A stretch of DNA of 53,937 bases from Lachnospiraceae bacterium (GCA_029062895.1 JAIDPF010000040.1:1-53937); one strand, 5' to 3'; positions 16,290 to 25,488 are shown, counted from the first letter of the stretch. The notes: generated from the sequence alone by a model not told the origin. Numbers and translations: made by a program.

Positions 16290-18323
16290 ATGAAAAAAGC
16301 TGATCTTGGCGTAGCTTTGTATCTGCTGTCAGCATTTGTTATGCTGATCGTATCGATTCCAAGCTGGCTGCTGGATATCTGTCTGGCGCTTAATATATCG
16401 CTGGCTTTTACGATCATGTTTTCCACGATGTTTACTAAGGAAGTTCTGGATATGTCCTTTTATCCTACCATCCTGCTGTTTACCACAATTTTCCGTATCG
16501 CGTTGAACGTGTCTTCCACCAAATTGATACTGACCACAGGAAGTCCGGGTAATGTTGTGGAGACCTTTGGAGAGTATGTGGGCGGCGGCGATCTGGTAGT
16601 AGGTATCATTGTTTTTATTATTCTGATTATTATTCAGTTCGTAGTTATCAACAAAGGTTCCGAACGAGTAGCGGAAGTAACGGCGCGTTTTACGCTGGAC
16701 GCTATGCCCGGTAAACAGATGGCGATCGACGCGGATTTAAATACCGGTGCGATCACGGATGCACAGGCAAAGGAACAGCGTGATAAGATCCAGAGGGAGT
16801 CAAGCTTCTTCGGTTCTATGGACGGTGCCGTAAAGTATGTCAAGGGAGACGCGACTGCAGGACTGATTATTACGGCAGTCAATATCATAGGCGGGGTTGC
16901 GATGGGAGTACTGCGTCAGGGCATGGACATCGGCGATGCCTTTGACCGCTATACGATCCTGACCATCGGCGACGGACTGGTGAGCCAGATTCCTTCTCTG
17001 CTGATCTCTCTTTCCACAGGTATCCTTGTTACAAAGGGATCTAAGGATGCGGATTTTGGTACGGTGCTGGTCAGCCAGTTATTCGGCATTCCGAAAGTTC
17101 TGTATATGGTGGGGGCTACGATAGCGGTGCTGGGCATTTTGACACCGTTAAACGATGTTCTTTTTATCGGACTTGGTCTTGCGTTTATTATTGCCGGAAG
17201 AAGTATTTCCGGTACGATCAAGACGGAGGAGATCGAGGCTAAGGTAGAGGAAGAGGAAGTAGCGGCCGAGGAGATCAGGCGGCCGGAGAATGTGACATCG
17301 CTTTTGCAGGTTGATCCAATTGAATTGGAGTTTGGTTATGGTATCATACCGCTGGCGGATAGCAATCAGGGCGGTGATCTTCTGGATCGTGTTGTAATGA
17401 TACGAAGGCAAATTGCGCTGGAACTTGGAACCATCGTGCCGATCATCCGACTGAGGGATAATATTCAGCTGAATCCCAACCAGTATATCATCAAGATCAA
17501 GGGTATACAGGTCAGTGAAGGCGAGATTTTATTTGATCATTATTTGGCGATGAATCCGGGTTATGTGGAGGAGGAGATCACCGGCATACCAACATTTGAA
17601 CCGTCGTTCCATCTGCCTGCTATCTGGATCACGGAGGGACAGCGGGAACGGGCGGAGAGTCTGGGATATACGGTAGTGGATCCGCCCTCCATCATTGCAA
17701 CGCATCTGACGGAAGTGATCAGGAAGCATATCGCGGAACTGATGACCAGACAGGATGTTCAGAATCTTGTTAACAATCTGAAAGAGACCAACCCGTCCAT
17801 TGTGGAAGAACTTGTACCGAAGCTGCTTGGGCTGGGTGAGATTCAGAAGGTGTTGCAGAATCTCTTAAAAGAGGAAATCTCCATCCGGGATCTGCTTACG
17901 ATCTTTGAAGCGCTGGCAGATCATGCGGCTGCCACAAGAGATACGGATCTTCTGACCGAGTATGTCAGACAAACGCTAAAGCGTGCCATCTCCAATAAAT
18001 ATTTCTCAGAGCCGGGAACGGCCAGTGTGGTGACTCTTGATCCGAAGCTGGAGCAGGAGATCATGAACAGTGTGAAACAGTCGGAGCAGGGGGCGTATAT
18101 CACATTGGATCCGGAACGGATCAAATTGATGATCGAGAGCGTGCGTAAGGAATTGGAAAAGCTGGAAAGTATGGGTAAGAGTTCCATTATCCTTACATCG
18201 CCTATTGTAAGGATGTATTTTAAACGTTTAACAGAGGATTATTTTAACGATCTTGCAGTTGTTTCGTACAATGAAGTGGAATCCGACGTAGAATTACAAT
18301 CAGTAGGAATGGTGACGGCATAA
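16290..18323 (+). CDS. flhA: Flagellar export gate protein FlhA
   Basis: This is a 677-residue protein with about eight membrane helices in the first ~320 residues and a large cytoplasmic chaperone-docking domain after them. The FHIPEP-like block (SERVAEVTARFTLDAMPGKQ, then MAIDADLNTGAI) is the family signature. FlhA forms the nonameric ring that receives substrates from FliI/FliJ. The ATG follows AAAGGAGTGG. The stop codon is immediately followed by the flhF ATG, so the two are likely translationally coupled. Confidence 0.97.
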   Translation: MKKADLGVALYLLSAFVMLIVSIPSWLLDICLALNISLAFTIMFSTMFTKEVLDMSFYPTILLFTTIFRIALNVSSTKLILTTGSPGNVVETFGEYVGGGDLVVGIIVFIILIIIQFVVINKGSERVAEVTARFTLDAMPGKQMAIDADLNTGAITDAQAKEQRDKIQRESSFFGSMDGAVKYVKGDATAGLIITAVNIIGGVAMGVLRQGMDIGDAFDRYTILTIGDGLVSQIPSLLISLSTGILVTKGSKDADFGTVLVSQLFGIPKVLYMVGATIAVLGILTPLNDVLFIGLGLAFIIAGRSISGTIKTEEIEAKVEEEEVAAEEIRRPENVTSLLQVDPIELEFGYGIIPLADSNQGGDLLDRVVMIRRQIALELGTIVPIIRLRDNIQLNPNQYIIKIKGIQVSEGEILFDHYLAMNPGYVEEEITGIPTFEPSFHLPAIWITEGQRERAESLGYTVVDPPSIIATHLTEVIRKHIAELMTRQDVQNLVNNLKETNPSIVEELVPKLLGLGEIQKVLQNLLKEEISIRDLLTIFEALADHAAATRDTDLLTEYVRQTLKRAISNKYFSEPGTASVVTLDPKLEQEIMNSVKQSEQGAYITLDPERIKLMIESVRKELEKLESMGKSSIILTSPIVRMYFKRLTEDYFNDLAVVSYNEVESDVELQSVGMVTA

Positions 18324-19556
18324 ATGATAATCAAGAAATTTCAGGCAAAAACAGAAGAGGAAGCGGTAGCGCAGGCAAAAAAGGAACTGGGGGAGAATGT
18401 TGTGGTCATGAATGTCCGCACAGTCAAACCTAAGGGGTTTTTTAAATGGTTCAAATCATCGATTGTCGAGGTGATGGTGGCGAAAGAGGAAGAAACTGAG
18501 GCGGCGCGCGCGAAGGAGCAGACAGAGAAGATGCAGACGGAAAATCTGAAGGATGTAATAGCCTCGATTGATAAGCTGCGGCAGTTGGGTGAGGGCGGCA
18601 AGGACCTTCCTGAGAAAAAGCCGTTGCCGGCGGAGGAAGCGGTATTGGAAGAACGTCTGGAGAATATCCAAAATCTGTTAGAAGAGAAGCTAAAAAAACA
18701 GGAGGATAAGACGGACGTACAAGCCTCGGAGAAGGACAGAGAAGAGAAAAATACCGAGATGACGGAATTTATCCGCCTTCTCTATAATACAATGATCGAA
18801 AATGAAGTGCATGAAAAGTATGCAAACCAGATGATCGACGAGGTGGAACAGAATTTTGGGAAAAATATGCAGGTGGAATATGTTCTGTCCCATATCTATC
18901 AAAAGATGGTTTTAAAGTTTGGCAAAGTAGAGCGCATCACCCCTGCCGAGAAGAAAGGACCGAAGGTAATCTTCTTCCTTGGACCGACAGGTGTGGGTAA
19001 GACGACGACACTGGCAAAGATCGCGTCCCAGTTCAGTGTCAGCAGCAACAAAAAGATTGCACTGTTTACGGCGGACACCTATAGGATCTCCGCGACGGAT
19101 CAGCTGAAGACTTATGCGAATATTTTAGGGGTGCCTTTTCATATCATATATTCAGTAGATGAGATGAGAAACTATCTTGAAAGTTATAAGGAATATGATT
19201 ATGTATTAGTTGACACGGCGGGGCACTCGCCGAATAATGAAGAACGGCGCAGGGATATGAATGAATTTATCCATGCATTTGGGGAAGAGGTAGAGACGGA
19301 AGTCTATCTGGTGCTTTCGGCGACAACGAAATACCGGGATCTGGTGAATATTGCGGATACTTACACTGAGATTACGGATTACAAGATGATCTTTACAAAA
19401 CTGGATGAGACGATCGTGTATGGTAATCTGTTGAATCTGAAGATACATACCGGAGCGCCGTTAAGCTATGTGACAAACGGGCAGAACGTGCCGGACGATA
19501 TCGAGCTTTTCCAACCGCAAGAGGCAGTTAGGCAGATTCTTGGCGGGCAAGGTTGA
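18324..19556 (+). CDS. flhF: Flagellar GTPase FlhF (SRP-like)
   Basis: FlhF is an SRP-family GTPase that places flagella. The protein has 410 residues: an N-terminal basic/acidic B domain (about 1-120, highly charged and coiled), then an N/G domain with the P-loop LGPTGVGKTTTLAKIA (about 217-231), FTADTYRISATDQL, the G3-type DTAGHSP and a FTKLDET G4-like motif. It begins at the base after the flhA stop and ends overlapping the flhG reading frame. The G3 motif has His where Arg is usual (DTAGR). Confidence 0.96.
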   Translation: MIIKKFQAKTEEEAVAQAKKELGENVVVMNVRTVKPKGFFKWFKSSIVEVMVAKEEETEAARAKEQTEKMQTENLKDVIASIDKLRQLGEGGKDLPEKKPLPAEEAVLEERLENIQNLLEEKLKKQEDKTDVQASEKDREEKNTEMTEFIRLLYNTMIENEVHEKYANQMIDEVEQNFGKNMQVEYVLSHIYQKMVLKFGKVERITPAEKKGPKVIFFLGPTGVGKTTTLAKIASQFSVSSNKKIALFTADTYRISATDQLKTYANILGVPFHIIYSVDEMRNYLESYKEYDYVLVDTAGHSPNNEERRRDMNEFIHAFGEEVETEVYLVLSATTKYRDLVNIADTYTEITDYKMIFTKLDETIVYGNLLNLKIHTGAPLSYVTNGQNVPDDIELFQPQEAVRQILGGQG

Positions 19557-19597
19557 GAACAGATGAAAAAATGCGTGAAAGCAGAACGGGGTTTTTT

Positions 19598-20485
19598 ATG
19601 GATCAAGCGGAACAGTTGAGAAATATCATAAAGTCAGGAACTTACACTCATCGTCCACTGGCAAGGGTGATCACGATCACCAGCGGCAAAGGCGGTGTCG
19701 GAAAGTCCAATACGGCAATCAATCTGGCAATCCAGTTTAAAAAACGGGGCAAGCGGGTTGTTATTTTAGATGCGGACTTCGGACTAGCCAATATCGAGAT
19801 CATGTTTGGGACGATTCCGAAGCATAATCTCTGTGATTTAATTTATCAGGGAAAAAGCATCACGGAGATCATTACTTGGGGACCGGCGGAAATTGGGTTT
19901 ATCTCAGGAGGTTCGGGGATTGCGGGACTCTCCAATCTTAGTCGGGAGTACCTGACGTACATCATCCAGAATCTTGCGCAGTTGGATGCGATTGCCGATG
20001 TAATCATTGTGGATACGGGCGCGGGAATTGCGGAAGCGGTAATGGAGTTCCTTGTGGCGAGCGGTGAGATCATTGTTGTGACGACGCCGGAGCCGACCTC
20101 GATTACGGATTCCTACTCGCTGCTGAAAGCGCTTAACCGTCATCCAAGATTCCGACGGGAGAACTCTTCCATCAAGGTCATCGCGAACCGTGTGAGCGGT
20201 GAAGATGAAGCGGATTCGTTGTTTAATAAGTTAAATACGGTCGTTACGAGATACCTGTCTCTGCCGATCGAGTACCTTGGCGCGATACCTTATGATAAGA
20301 TGCTTAGCACGGCGGTCATGCAGCAGATGCCGGTTTCTTTGGCGCATCCCAATGCTCGTTCAGCAAAGGCGTATGAAGATATAGCCAATCGTTTGATGAA
20401 CATAGAACAGAGTGGTAAAATAAAGAAGAGAGGAATGGCAGCGTTTTTTTCGCATATCATTGCCAGCAAAAAGAATAATGAGTGA
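19598..20485 (+). CDS. flhG: MinD-like flagellar number regulator FlhG
   Basis: This is a ParA/MinD ATPase that works with FlhF to control flagellar number and placement. It has the deviant Walker A SGKGGVGKSNTAINLA (about 28-43), the Walker B-like VVILDADFGLANIEIM and the switch-II-like VDTGAGI. The N-terminal D-Q-A-E-Q-L-R peptide is the FlhF-activating motif seen in Bacillus FlhG (YlxH). I start at ATG 19598, which gives exactly that N-terminus. The frame continues to a TTG at 19553 inside flhF, adding 15 unlikely residues. Its end overlaps the next gene by 8 nt. Confidence 0.95.
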   Translation: MDQAEQLRNIIKSGTYTHRPLARVITITSGKGGVGKSNTAINLAIQFKKRGKRVVILDADFGLANIEIMFGTIPKHNLCDLIYQGKSITEIITWGPAEIGFISGGSGIAGLSNLSREYLTYIIQNLAQLDAIADVIIVDTGAGIAEAVMEFLVASGEIIVVTTPEPTSITDSYSLLKALNRHPRFRRENSSIKVIANRVSGEDEADSLFNKLNTVVTRYLSLPIEYLGAIPYDKMLSTAVMQQMPVSLAHPNARSAKAYEDIANRLMNIEQSGKIKKRGMAAFFSHIIASKKNNE

Positions 20486-21206
20486 AATTAGAGCGAATGA
20501 AGTGTTGAAAGCCGGAGAACGGGTAGATCTGGAGATGATTCCGGCATTTAGTGAAGAGGAATCCGAAGAGGAAAAAAAGTATTATATTACAAAGATTTAT
20601 GACATTCCGGATGAGGATCATGTGGATGTTTTAATGCCTATGGAAAAGACGAAGCTCCTGCTTCTGGAGGTCGATACGGAGTTTCATTTATTTTTCTATG
20701 GCAGGAAGGGGATCTATACCTGTGAGGCGCGTGTGAGTGAGCGGTACAGGGAGGAACAGTTTGTAGTAGCTTCTCTGGAACTTACTTCAGAGCTGAAGAA
20801 GCAGCAGCGGCGGGAGTATTATCGCTATTCCTGCGTCATCGGCATGAATACGAGACAGCTTACCGATGAGGAAGCGGAGCGGTATGAGATGACAATGGAC
20901 AGCAATCTTTTTGCACTGCCGGAGGATAAGAGTGTGATTGTTGATATCAGCGGAGGAGGAATCCGTTTTGTGACGCCGGTAGCTTATGAAAAAGGGAAGC
21001 TGATATACTGCCGGTTTCTTCTCAGGGATGGCGATCAGCAGAGGACATACAGCTGTGTGGTAAAGATATTGAATAGTCAGCCTGTGGGAAATCAAACAAA
21101 GAATGTGGAGTATCGTGGAGAGTTCAGGCATCTGGACGGCAGGGAGCGGGAGTCGATTATACATTTTATTTTTGAGGAAGAGCGCAGGATGAGGCGCAGA
21201 GGATAA
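20478..21206 (+). CDS. PilZ-domain c-di-GMP receptor (YcgR-like flagellar brake)
   Basis: The protein has 242 residues: an N-terminal YcgR-type beta domain (about 1-105) and a C-terminal PilZ domain with both c-di-GMP contacts, an R-x-x-x-R motif in QQRREYYRYSC and the D-x-S-x-x-G motif in VDISGGGIRF. Proteins of this build slow or stop the motor when c-di-GMP is high. The ATG at 20478 overlaps the flhG stop; an upstream TTG at 20460 is possible but less likely. Its placement inside the flagellar operon supports a motor-linked role. Confidence 0.9.
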   Translation: MSEIRANEVLKAGERVDLEMIPAFSEEESEEEKKYYITKIYDIPDEDHVDVLMPMEKTKLLLLEVDTEFHLFFYGRKGIYTCEARVSERYREEQFVVASLELTSELKKQQRREYYRYSCVIGMNTRQLTDEEAERYEMTMDSNLFALPEDKSVIVDISGGGIRFVTPVAYEKGKLIYCRFLLRDGDQQRTYSCVVKILNSQPVGNQTKNVEYRGEFRHLDGRERESIIHFIFEEERRMRRRG

Positions 21207-21222
21207 TGGAGGATTAAAATAG

Positions 21223-21257
21223 CCGGTACAGGTGAAGATCTGTCCGGTTTATTTTTT
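21223..21257 (+). terminator. Rho-independent terminator after the PilZ gene
   Basis: CCGG-T-ACAG (21223-21231) pairs with CTGT-CCGG (21240-21247) with one bulged base around the loop 21232-21239. TTTATTTTTT follows. It separates the export/assembly part of the operon from the chemotaxis part, which has its own promoter about 95 nt further on. Confidence 0.75.
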
Positions 21258-21349
21258 GAGTTGTGAATATTGTATAAATTTGTTTTAAAAATTTTGTAAA
21301 AAAATATTTTTGATAAATATCACTTTGCACCCATGAGAAGTGTTTGCTG

Positions 21350-21358
21350 TGATATAAT
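21350..21358 (+). promoter_or_regulatory. Extended -10 promoter for the chemotaxis segment
   Basis: TG-A-TATAAT (21350-21358) is a perfect extended -10 element, 46 nt upstream of the cheB-like start. The -35 region is poor (a TTGCAC is 22 nt away, too far), consistent with an extended -10 promoter. The flanking 21250-21350 stretch is very AT-rich with A/T tracts. It would drive cheB-cheA-cheW and following genes after the terminator at 21223-21257. Confidence 0.6.
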
Positions 21359-21404
21359 ACCATATAGGAGAAATATACAGGAATATATGTGATGTGGTGT
21401 TATT

Positions 21405-21995
21405 ATGAATAAGATAGTTGCGATAGCGGTTTCGACAGGAGGACCTAAGGCGCTGCAGCATGTGATTCCAAAACTGCCTGTGAATCTGGATGCACCGGTG
21501 ATTCTGGTACAGCATATGTTGGCAGGATTTACAAAGGATCTGGCAAAAAGACTGAATCAGCTCAGCAGGATCGAAGTAAAGGAAGCTGTGGAATATGAAC
21601 CGATCAAAAAAGGATGTGTTTATATTGCACAGGGCGGACTGCATCTGAATTATAAGGCAAATCTGGATTTGGGGACATTTTATTATTCTGATCAACCCAA
21701 CAGGCAGGGAGTAAAGCCTTGTTCCGATTATCTGTTTGAATCGCTTGCCGACAGCCCTTTTGATGAAGTTGTCTGTGTGGTGATGACCGGGATGGGATGC
21801 GACGGGACGGAGGGAATCATTCATCTCGAAAAAAAGAAAGATATTTTCGTGATTGCGCAGGATAGTGAATCCTGTACCGTATATGGTATGCCGAGAAGTA
21901 TTATTGAAGCGAAAAAGGCAGATAAAATTGTGCCTCTGGATCAGATCGCACAAGAAATAATATTAAGAGTGGGAGTGAGAAAAGATGGACGTTAG
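21405..21995 (+). CDS. cheB: Stand-alone CheB-type methylesterase domain
   Basis: This 196-residue protein consists only of the CheB catalytic domain, which demethylates or deamidates chemoreceptor glutamates. The catalytic triad is visible: Ser10 in V-S-T-G-G-P, His37 in V-Q-H-M and Asp133 in M-T-G-M-G-C-D-G. A standard CheB has an N-terminal phospho-receiver domain of ~120 residues that gates activity; this one lacks it, starting directly at the first strand. It overlaps cheA by 11 nt. Regulation must therefore come from elsewhere, or activity is constitutive. Confidence 0.88.
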   Translation: MNKIVAIAVSTGGPKALQHVIPKLPVNLDAPVILVQHMLAGFTKDLAKRLNQLSRIEVKEAVEYEPIKKGCVYIAQGGLHLNYKANLDLGTFYYSDQPNRQGVKPCSDYLFESLADSPFDEVVCVVMTGMGCDGTEGIIHLEKKKDIFVIAQDSESCTVYGMPRSIIEAKKADKIVPLDQIAQEIILRVGVRKDGR

Positions 21996-24066
21996 CCAGT
22001 ATCTTGACATTTTCCTTGATGAGACCAAGGAGCATTTGCAGAATCTGAATACTCAGATTCTTGCGCTGGAGCAGGATTCGGAGAATATGGATACGATCAA
22101 TGAGATTTTCCGTGCCGCACATTCTTTAAAAGGAATGGCGGGGACTATGGGGTATAAGCGTATGCAGACCCTGACACATGATATGGAAAATGTATTTTCC
22201 GAAGTGAGGACCGGCAATATTAAGGTTAATGCGCAGATGATTGACACACTGTTCCAATGTCTGGACGCATTGGAAGAGTATCTTTCTATTATTCAAGAAA
22301 GTGCTGATGAGGGAGACAATGACAACGAACCCTTGATCAAAGAGTTGAATCGTATTTTGAACGACAAAGGCGGGGAAGAGAAGAAAGCAGATCCCCAGAC
22401 AGAGGAAGCACCCGCCAAGGAAGCTCCCACGCTGAATACTCATTGGATGAATGTGGAATGCAAGCCGGAGGATAGGCTGCAAATCAAGGAAGCCAAGGAA
22501 AAAGGAAAGAATATTTATGGTATCACTGTCATTGTGCAGGAGGCATGTCTATTAAAAGCGGCAAGAGCGTTTTTGGTATTTAAGGCGATTGAAGAGATCG
22601 GAGAGGTCATCTCTACGCAGCCATCGTCGCAGGATATTGAAGATGAGAAATTTGAGCTTGATTTCTCATTGATCGTTGCCTCGGAACGTCAACTGGATGA
22701 AGTGCTTGACTCTGTGAAAAAGGTGTCGGAGATTGCGGATGCAATGGGCGATATCTATGTTCTGGAAGAAGAACCGAAGGCGGAAGAACCGGAGACAACC
22801 GTGCCTGCAGTGGCACAGACAACGCAGCCGGAGGTTTTGAATAAAAGCGAAACACCGAAGGCTGTTGAGAAGCCGGCGGTAAAGCAGCCTGAGAAAAAGG
22901 CTGCGGCAAAGCAGCAGATGAACCGCACCGTCCGTGTTGATATTGAAAAGTTGGATGTGCTGATGAACCTTGTCAGCGAGCTGATTATTGCCAAGAACTC
23001 TCTGGTCAGCAGCGCCACAGGAACAGACCAGAACGCAGGATTTAATGAGCAGATCGAATATCTGGAAAGCGTTACGACAAATCTGCATGAGTCCGTTATG
23101 AAAGTCAGGATGGTACCGATCGAGAGTGTACTGAATAAATTTCCGCGTATGATCAGAGACCTTTCCAAGAAGCTGAATAAGCAGATGGAACTATATATGA
23201 CTGGTGAAGAGACGGAGTTAGACCGAACCGTGGTGGATGAGATCGGTGACCCGCTGATGCATCTGCTTCGTAATTCCGCCGATCATGGCTTGGAGTCTAC
23301 TGAAACAAGAATTGCAAGAGGAAAATCACCTGTTGGTTCCATCTTTTTGGATGCTTATCAGGATGGTAATAATGTTGTCATCGAAGTGCGTGATGACGGT
23401 AATGGTATTGATGCAGACGCTGTGCGGATGAAAGCTATAGAACGTGATTTTATGACGGAGGAACAGGCGATGGCGGCTTCCGATGAGGATATTATCGCAT
23501 GTTTGTTTGAACCGGGATTTTCCACGGCGAAGCAAGTGTCAGATGTATCCGGTCGAGGCGTGGGACTTGACGTAGTTAAGTCTAAGATTGAGGCGCTTTC
23601 CGGCGAGGTCGAGGTCAAGACAAGGTTAGGAGAGGGAAGTACCTTTATTATCAGACTTCCGCTTACTCTGGCGATTATACAGGCACTTATGGTTGTTGTG
23701 GGTGGTGAAAAATATGCTATTTCCTTAGGTGGTATCCAGACAATTGAGGATGTTGATCCTAAGGAGGTTAAGACCGTACAGTCCAAAGAGGTTATCCATC
23801 TGCGTGGTTCCGTGATCCCGCTGATTCGTCTGGAAGAAGTTCTGGATATCGAATCCAAACGCGATCCGGATGAGAATATGGTCGTTGTCATTGTGAAGAA
23901 GGGGGATAAGCTTGCGGGTCTTGTGATTGATGAGTTGATCGGACAGCAGGAGATCGTTATCAAGTCTATGGGCAAGTACATAAATAAATGCAAGTTCATC
24001 AGCGGCGCAACGATTCTTGGAGATGGTGAGATCGCGTTGATTTTGGATGCGAATGCGCTGATCTGA
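21985..24066 (+). CDS. cheA: Chemotaxis sensor kinase CheA
   Basis: The protein has 693 residues and the full domain order. The P1 phosphotransfer domain (1-~105) has His46 in A-A-H-S-L-K-G-M-A. A P2 response-regulator-docking domain (~170-260) and a Glu/Pro/Lys-rich linker follow. The P3 dimerisation helix pair (~312-370) leads to the P4 kinase domain (N box LMHLLRNSADHGLE, G1 DDGNGID, G2 GRGVGLDVV) and the P5 CheW-like domain (~560-693). It autophosphorylates in response to receptor arrays and passes phosphate to CheY, which is not in this window. It starts inside the cheB-like gene. Confidence 0.98.
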   Translation: MDVSQYLDIFLDETKEHLQNLNTQILALEQDSENMDTINEIFRAAHSLKGMAGTMGYKRMQTLTHDMENVFSEVRTGNIKVNAQMIDTLFQCLDALEEYLSIIQESADEGDNDNEPLIKELNRILNDKGGEEKKADPQTEEAPAKEAPTLNTHWMNVECKPEDRLQIKEAKEKGKNIYGITVIVQEACLLKAARAFLVFKAIEEIGEVISTQPSSQDIEDEKFELDFSLIVASERQLDEVLDSVKKVSEIADAMGDIYVLEEEPKAEEPETTVPAVAQTTQPEVLNKSETPKAVEKPAVKQPEKKAAAKQQMNRTVRVDIEKLDVLMNLVSELIIAKNSLVSSATGTDQNAGFNEQIEYLESVTTNLHESVMKVRMVPIESVLNKFPRMIRDLSKKLNKQMELYMTGEETELDRTVVDEIGDPLMHLLRNSADHGLESTETRIARGKSPVGSIFLDAYQDGNNVVIEVRDDGNGIDADAVRMKAIERDFMTEEQAMAASDEDIIACLFEPGFSTAKQVSDVSGRGVGLDVVKSKIEALSGEVEVKTRLGEGSTFIIRLPLTLAIIQALMVVVGGEKYAISLGGIQTIEDVDPKEVKTVQSKEVIHLRGSVIPLIRLEEVLDIESKRDPDENMVVVIVKKGDKLAGLVIDELIGQQEIVIKSMGKYINKCKFISGATILGDGEIALILDANALI

Positions 24067-24068
24067 TC

Positions 24069-24185
24069 ATGACAGATAAGTCAGTACTATCTACCATGGA
24101 AATGGCGGAAAGACAGATACGTCAGCGTTGTTTAGTAATAAAAATTGCAGGGGACAGAGTTGTTGCTGCCCATATTGCAGATTAG
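24069..24185 (+). CDS. Possible 38-residue small protein between cheA and cheW
   Basis: An ATG two bases after the cheA stop opens 38 codons ending in TAG 22 nt before cheW. The predicted peptide starts M-T-D-K-S and contains a charged segment (EMAERQIRQR) followed by a hydrophobic beta-like stretch (CLVIKIAGDRVVAAHI). It has no obvious ribosome-binding site, so it would depend on re-initiation after cheA. I do not recognise it. It fills almost all of a 140-nt gap that would otherwise be empty, but chance cannot be excluded. Confidence 0.35.
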   Translation: MTDKSVLSTMEMAERQIRQRCLVIKIAGDRVVAAHIAD

Positions 24186-24206
24186 GAGAAAGGCAAGGTT
24201 ATCAGT

Positions 24207-24656
24207 ATGGCATATGAAATCAGTACACAGGTAAATGAGATCATACAGTATGTTGTTGTACGGATCGGTGAGGAGCAGTATGGGATTGATATCAAATACA
24301 TAGACAATATCGTCAGGATGCAGAATATCACCAGAGTTCCGAAGGTGCCGGCACATCTGAAAGGCGTGATCAATCTTCGTGGAGAGGTAATTCCTGTTAT
24401 GAGTCTCAGAATAAAGATGGGGATGGATGAAGATGAGATCACAAAGGATACGAGGATTATTATTTTAAAGATCAATCATGACGGAATCGGTCTTATGGTA
24501 GACTCGGTTAAGGAAGTTGTTTCTCTGAATGTGGCAGAGATTGAGAAGGTTTCTTTTGAGAACCGTGAAGAACGGAACGCATTTGTACAGGGGATCGGCA
24601 AGCAGGGAGATTCGTTGATTTCGCTTCTGGATATCAATGCAGTTTTGCAGGAGTAA
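24207..24656 (+). CDS. cheW: Chemotaxis adaptor CheW
   Basis: CheW is the scaffold linking CheA to chemoreceptors. At 149 residues this is a single CheW domain with the usual pattern YVVVRIGEEQYGIDIKYIDN, then an ITRVPKVPAHLKGVINLRGE block followed by a V-I-P-V-M-S-L-R hydrophobic strand, and the late motif GIGLMVDSVKEVVSLN. The ATG follows AGGAGAAAGG. It is separated from cheC by a structured 152-nt gap. Confidence 0.96.
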   Translation: MAYEISTQVNEIIQYVVVRIGEEQYGIDIKYIDNIVRMQNITRVPKVPAHLKGVINLRGEVIPVMSLRIKMGMDEDEITKDTRIIILKINHDGIGLMVDSVKEVVSLNVAEIEKVSFENREERNAFVQGIGKQGDSLISLLDINAVLQE

Positions 24657-24808
24657 ATTGAAAAATAAGCTTGATAGCTTATTTTTCAATCGCAATATTG
24701 TGCCTGCGGCAGCATACAACAAAAAGCTTACGCTTTTCGTTGTCAAGAATTGCATGCTGTGGAAAGGCATGGTTATTAGTGGGAGAATGACAGAAAGGGA
24801 AGTGTTTT
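24657..24808. repeat. Structured cheW-cheC intergenic region with a dispersed 32-bp palindrome
   Basis: The gap opens with a perfect 14-bp stem, TTGAAAAATAAGCT (24658-24671) paired with 24676-24689 around TGAT. The same palindrome recurs at 29960-29991 with a one-base change in the loop. Next come T-G-C-C/G-G-C-A (about 24700) and a stem ACAACAAAAAGC with GCTTTTCGTTGT (one mismatch, about 24715-24744), enclosed by an imperfect GCAAT/ATTGC pair. No T-tract follows, so it is not a clear terminator. Confidence 0.65.
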
Positions 24809-25408
24809 ATGGTCAATATTACAGATCAATATTATGATGTATTACGGGAAATCGGTAATATCGGTGCGGGTAACGCAACGACAGCATTATCGCAGATGTT
24901 GAATACCAGAGTAGATATGGCTGTGCCAAAAGTTAAACTGATGGAGTTTAAAGAGGTTGGAACCACGATGGGCGGCGAGGATCAGCTTGTTGCCGGTATT
25001 TATCTTGCGGTGGAAGGTGATATTACCGGCAGCATCATGTTCATTCAGAAAAAGGAATCTGCCAGAAATATGGTTTCCAAGCTGATGGGCATGGAACTTC
25101 AGGGGGATGACTTTAATGAACTGGAACTTTCCGCATTAAAGGAGATCGGCAATATCATTACAGGAGCGTATTTGAATTCCTTGTCAACATTAACAAATCT
25201 TTGTATATACCCTTCGGTGCCGGAACTATGTATCGATATGGCGGGCGCGATCATGTCTGTGCCGGCGATTGAGTTTGGTACGATCGGAGATAGGATACTG
25301 ATGATCCAGACAGACTTTGCGGATGATGCTGATATGTCAGGTTATTTTATATTAATGCCTGATGAGGTATCTTATGATAAAATATTAAAAGCATTAGGTG
25401 TCTGTTGA
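24809..25408 (+). CDS. cheC: CheY-P phosphatase CheC
   Basis: This 199-residue CheC has both phosphatase helices: L-R-E-I-G-N-I-G-A-G-N (E14, N17) and L-K-E-I-G-N-I-I-T-G (E112, N115). CheC removes phosphate from CheY and binds CheD to tune receptor adaptation, so it pairs with the next gene. No C-terminal FliN-like domain is present, which separates it from FliY. The ATG follows GGGAAGTG. Confidence 0.95.
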   Translation: MVNITDQYYDVLREIGNIGAGNATTALSQMLNTRVDMAVPKVKLMEFKEVGTTMGGEDQLVAGIYLAVEGDITGSIMFIQKKESARNMVSKLMGMELQGDDFNELELSALKEIGNIITGAYLNSLSTLTNLCIYPSVPELCIDMAGAIMSVPAIEFGTIGDRILMIQTDFADDADMSGYFILMPDEVSYDKILKALGVC

Positions 25409-25488
25409 TTTTGGATGTTTTGTATATGGCGTTCTTTGTTTTTAAGAAAGGAATCATAGAAATTTAATGGGTTAGAAGGTAGTTAGCA

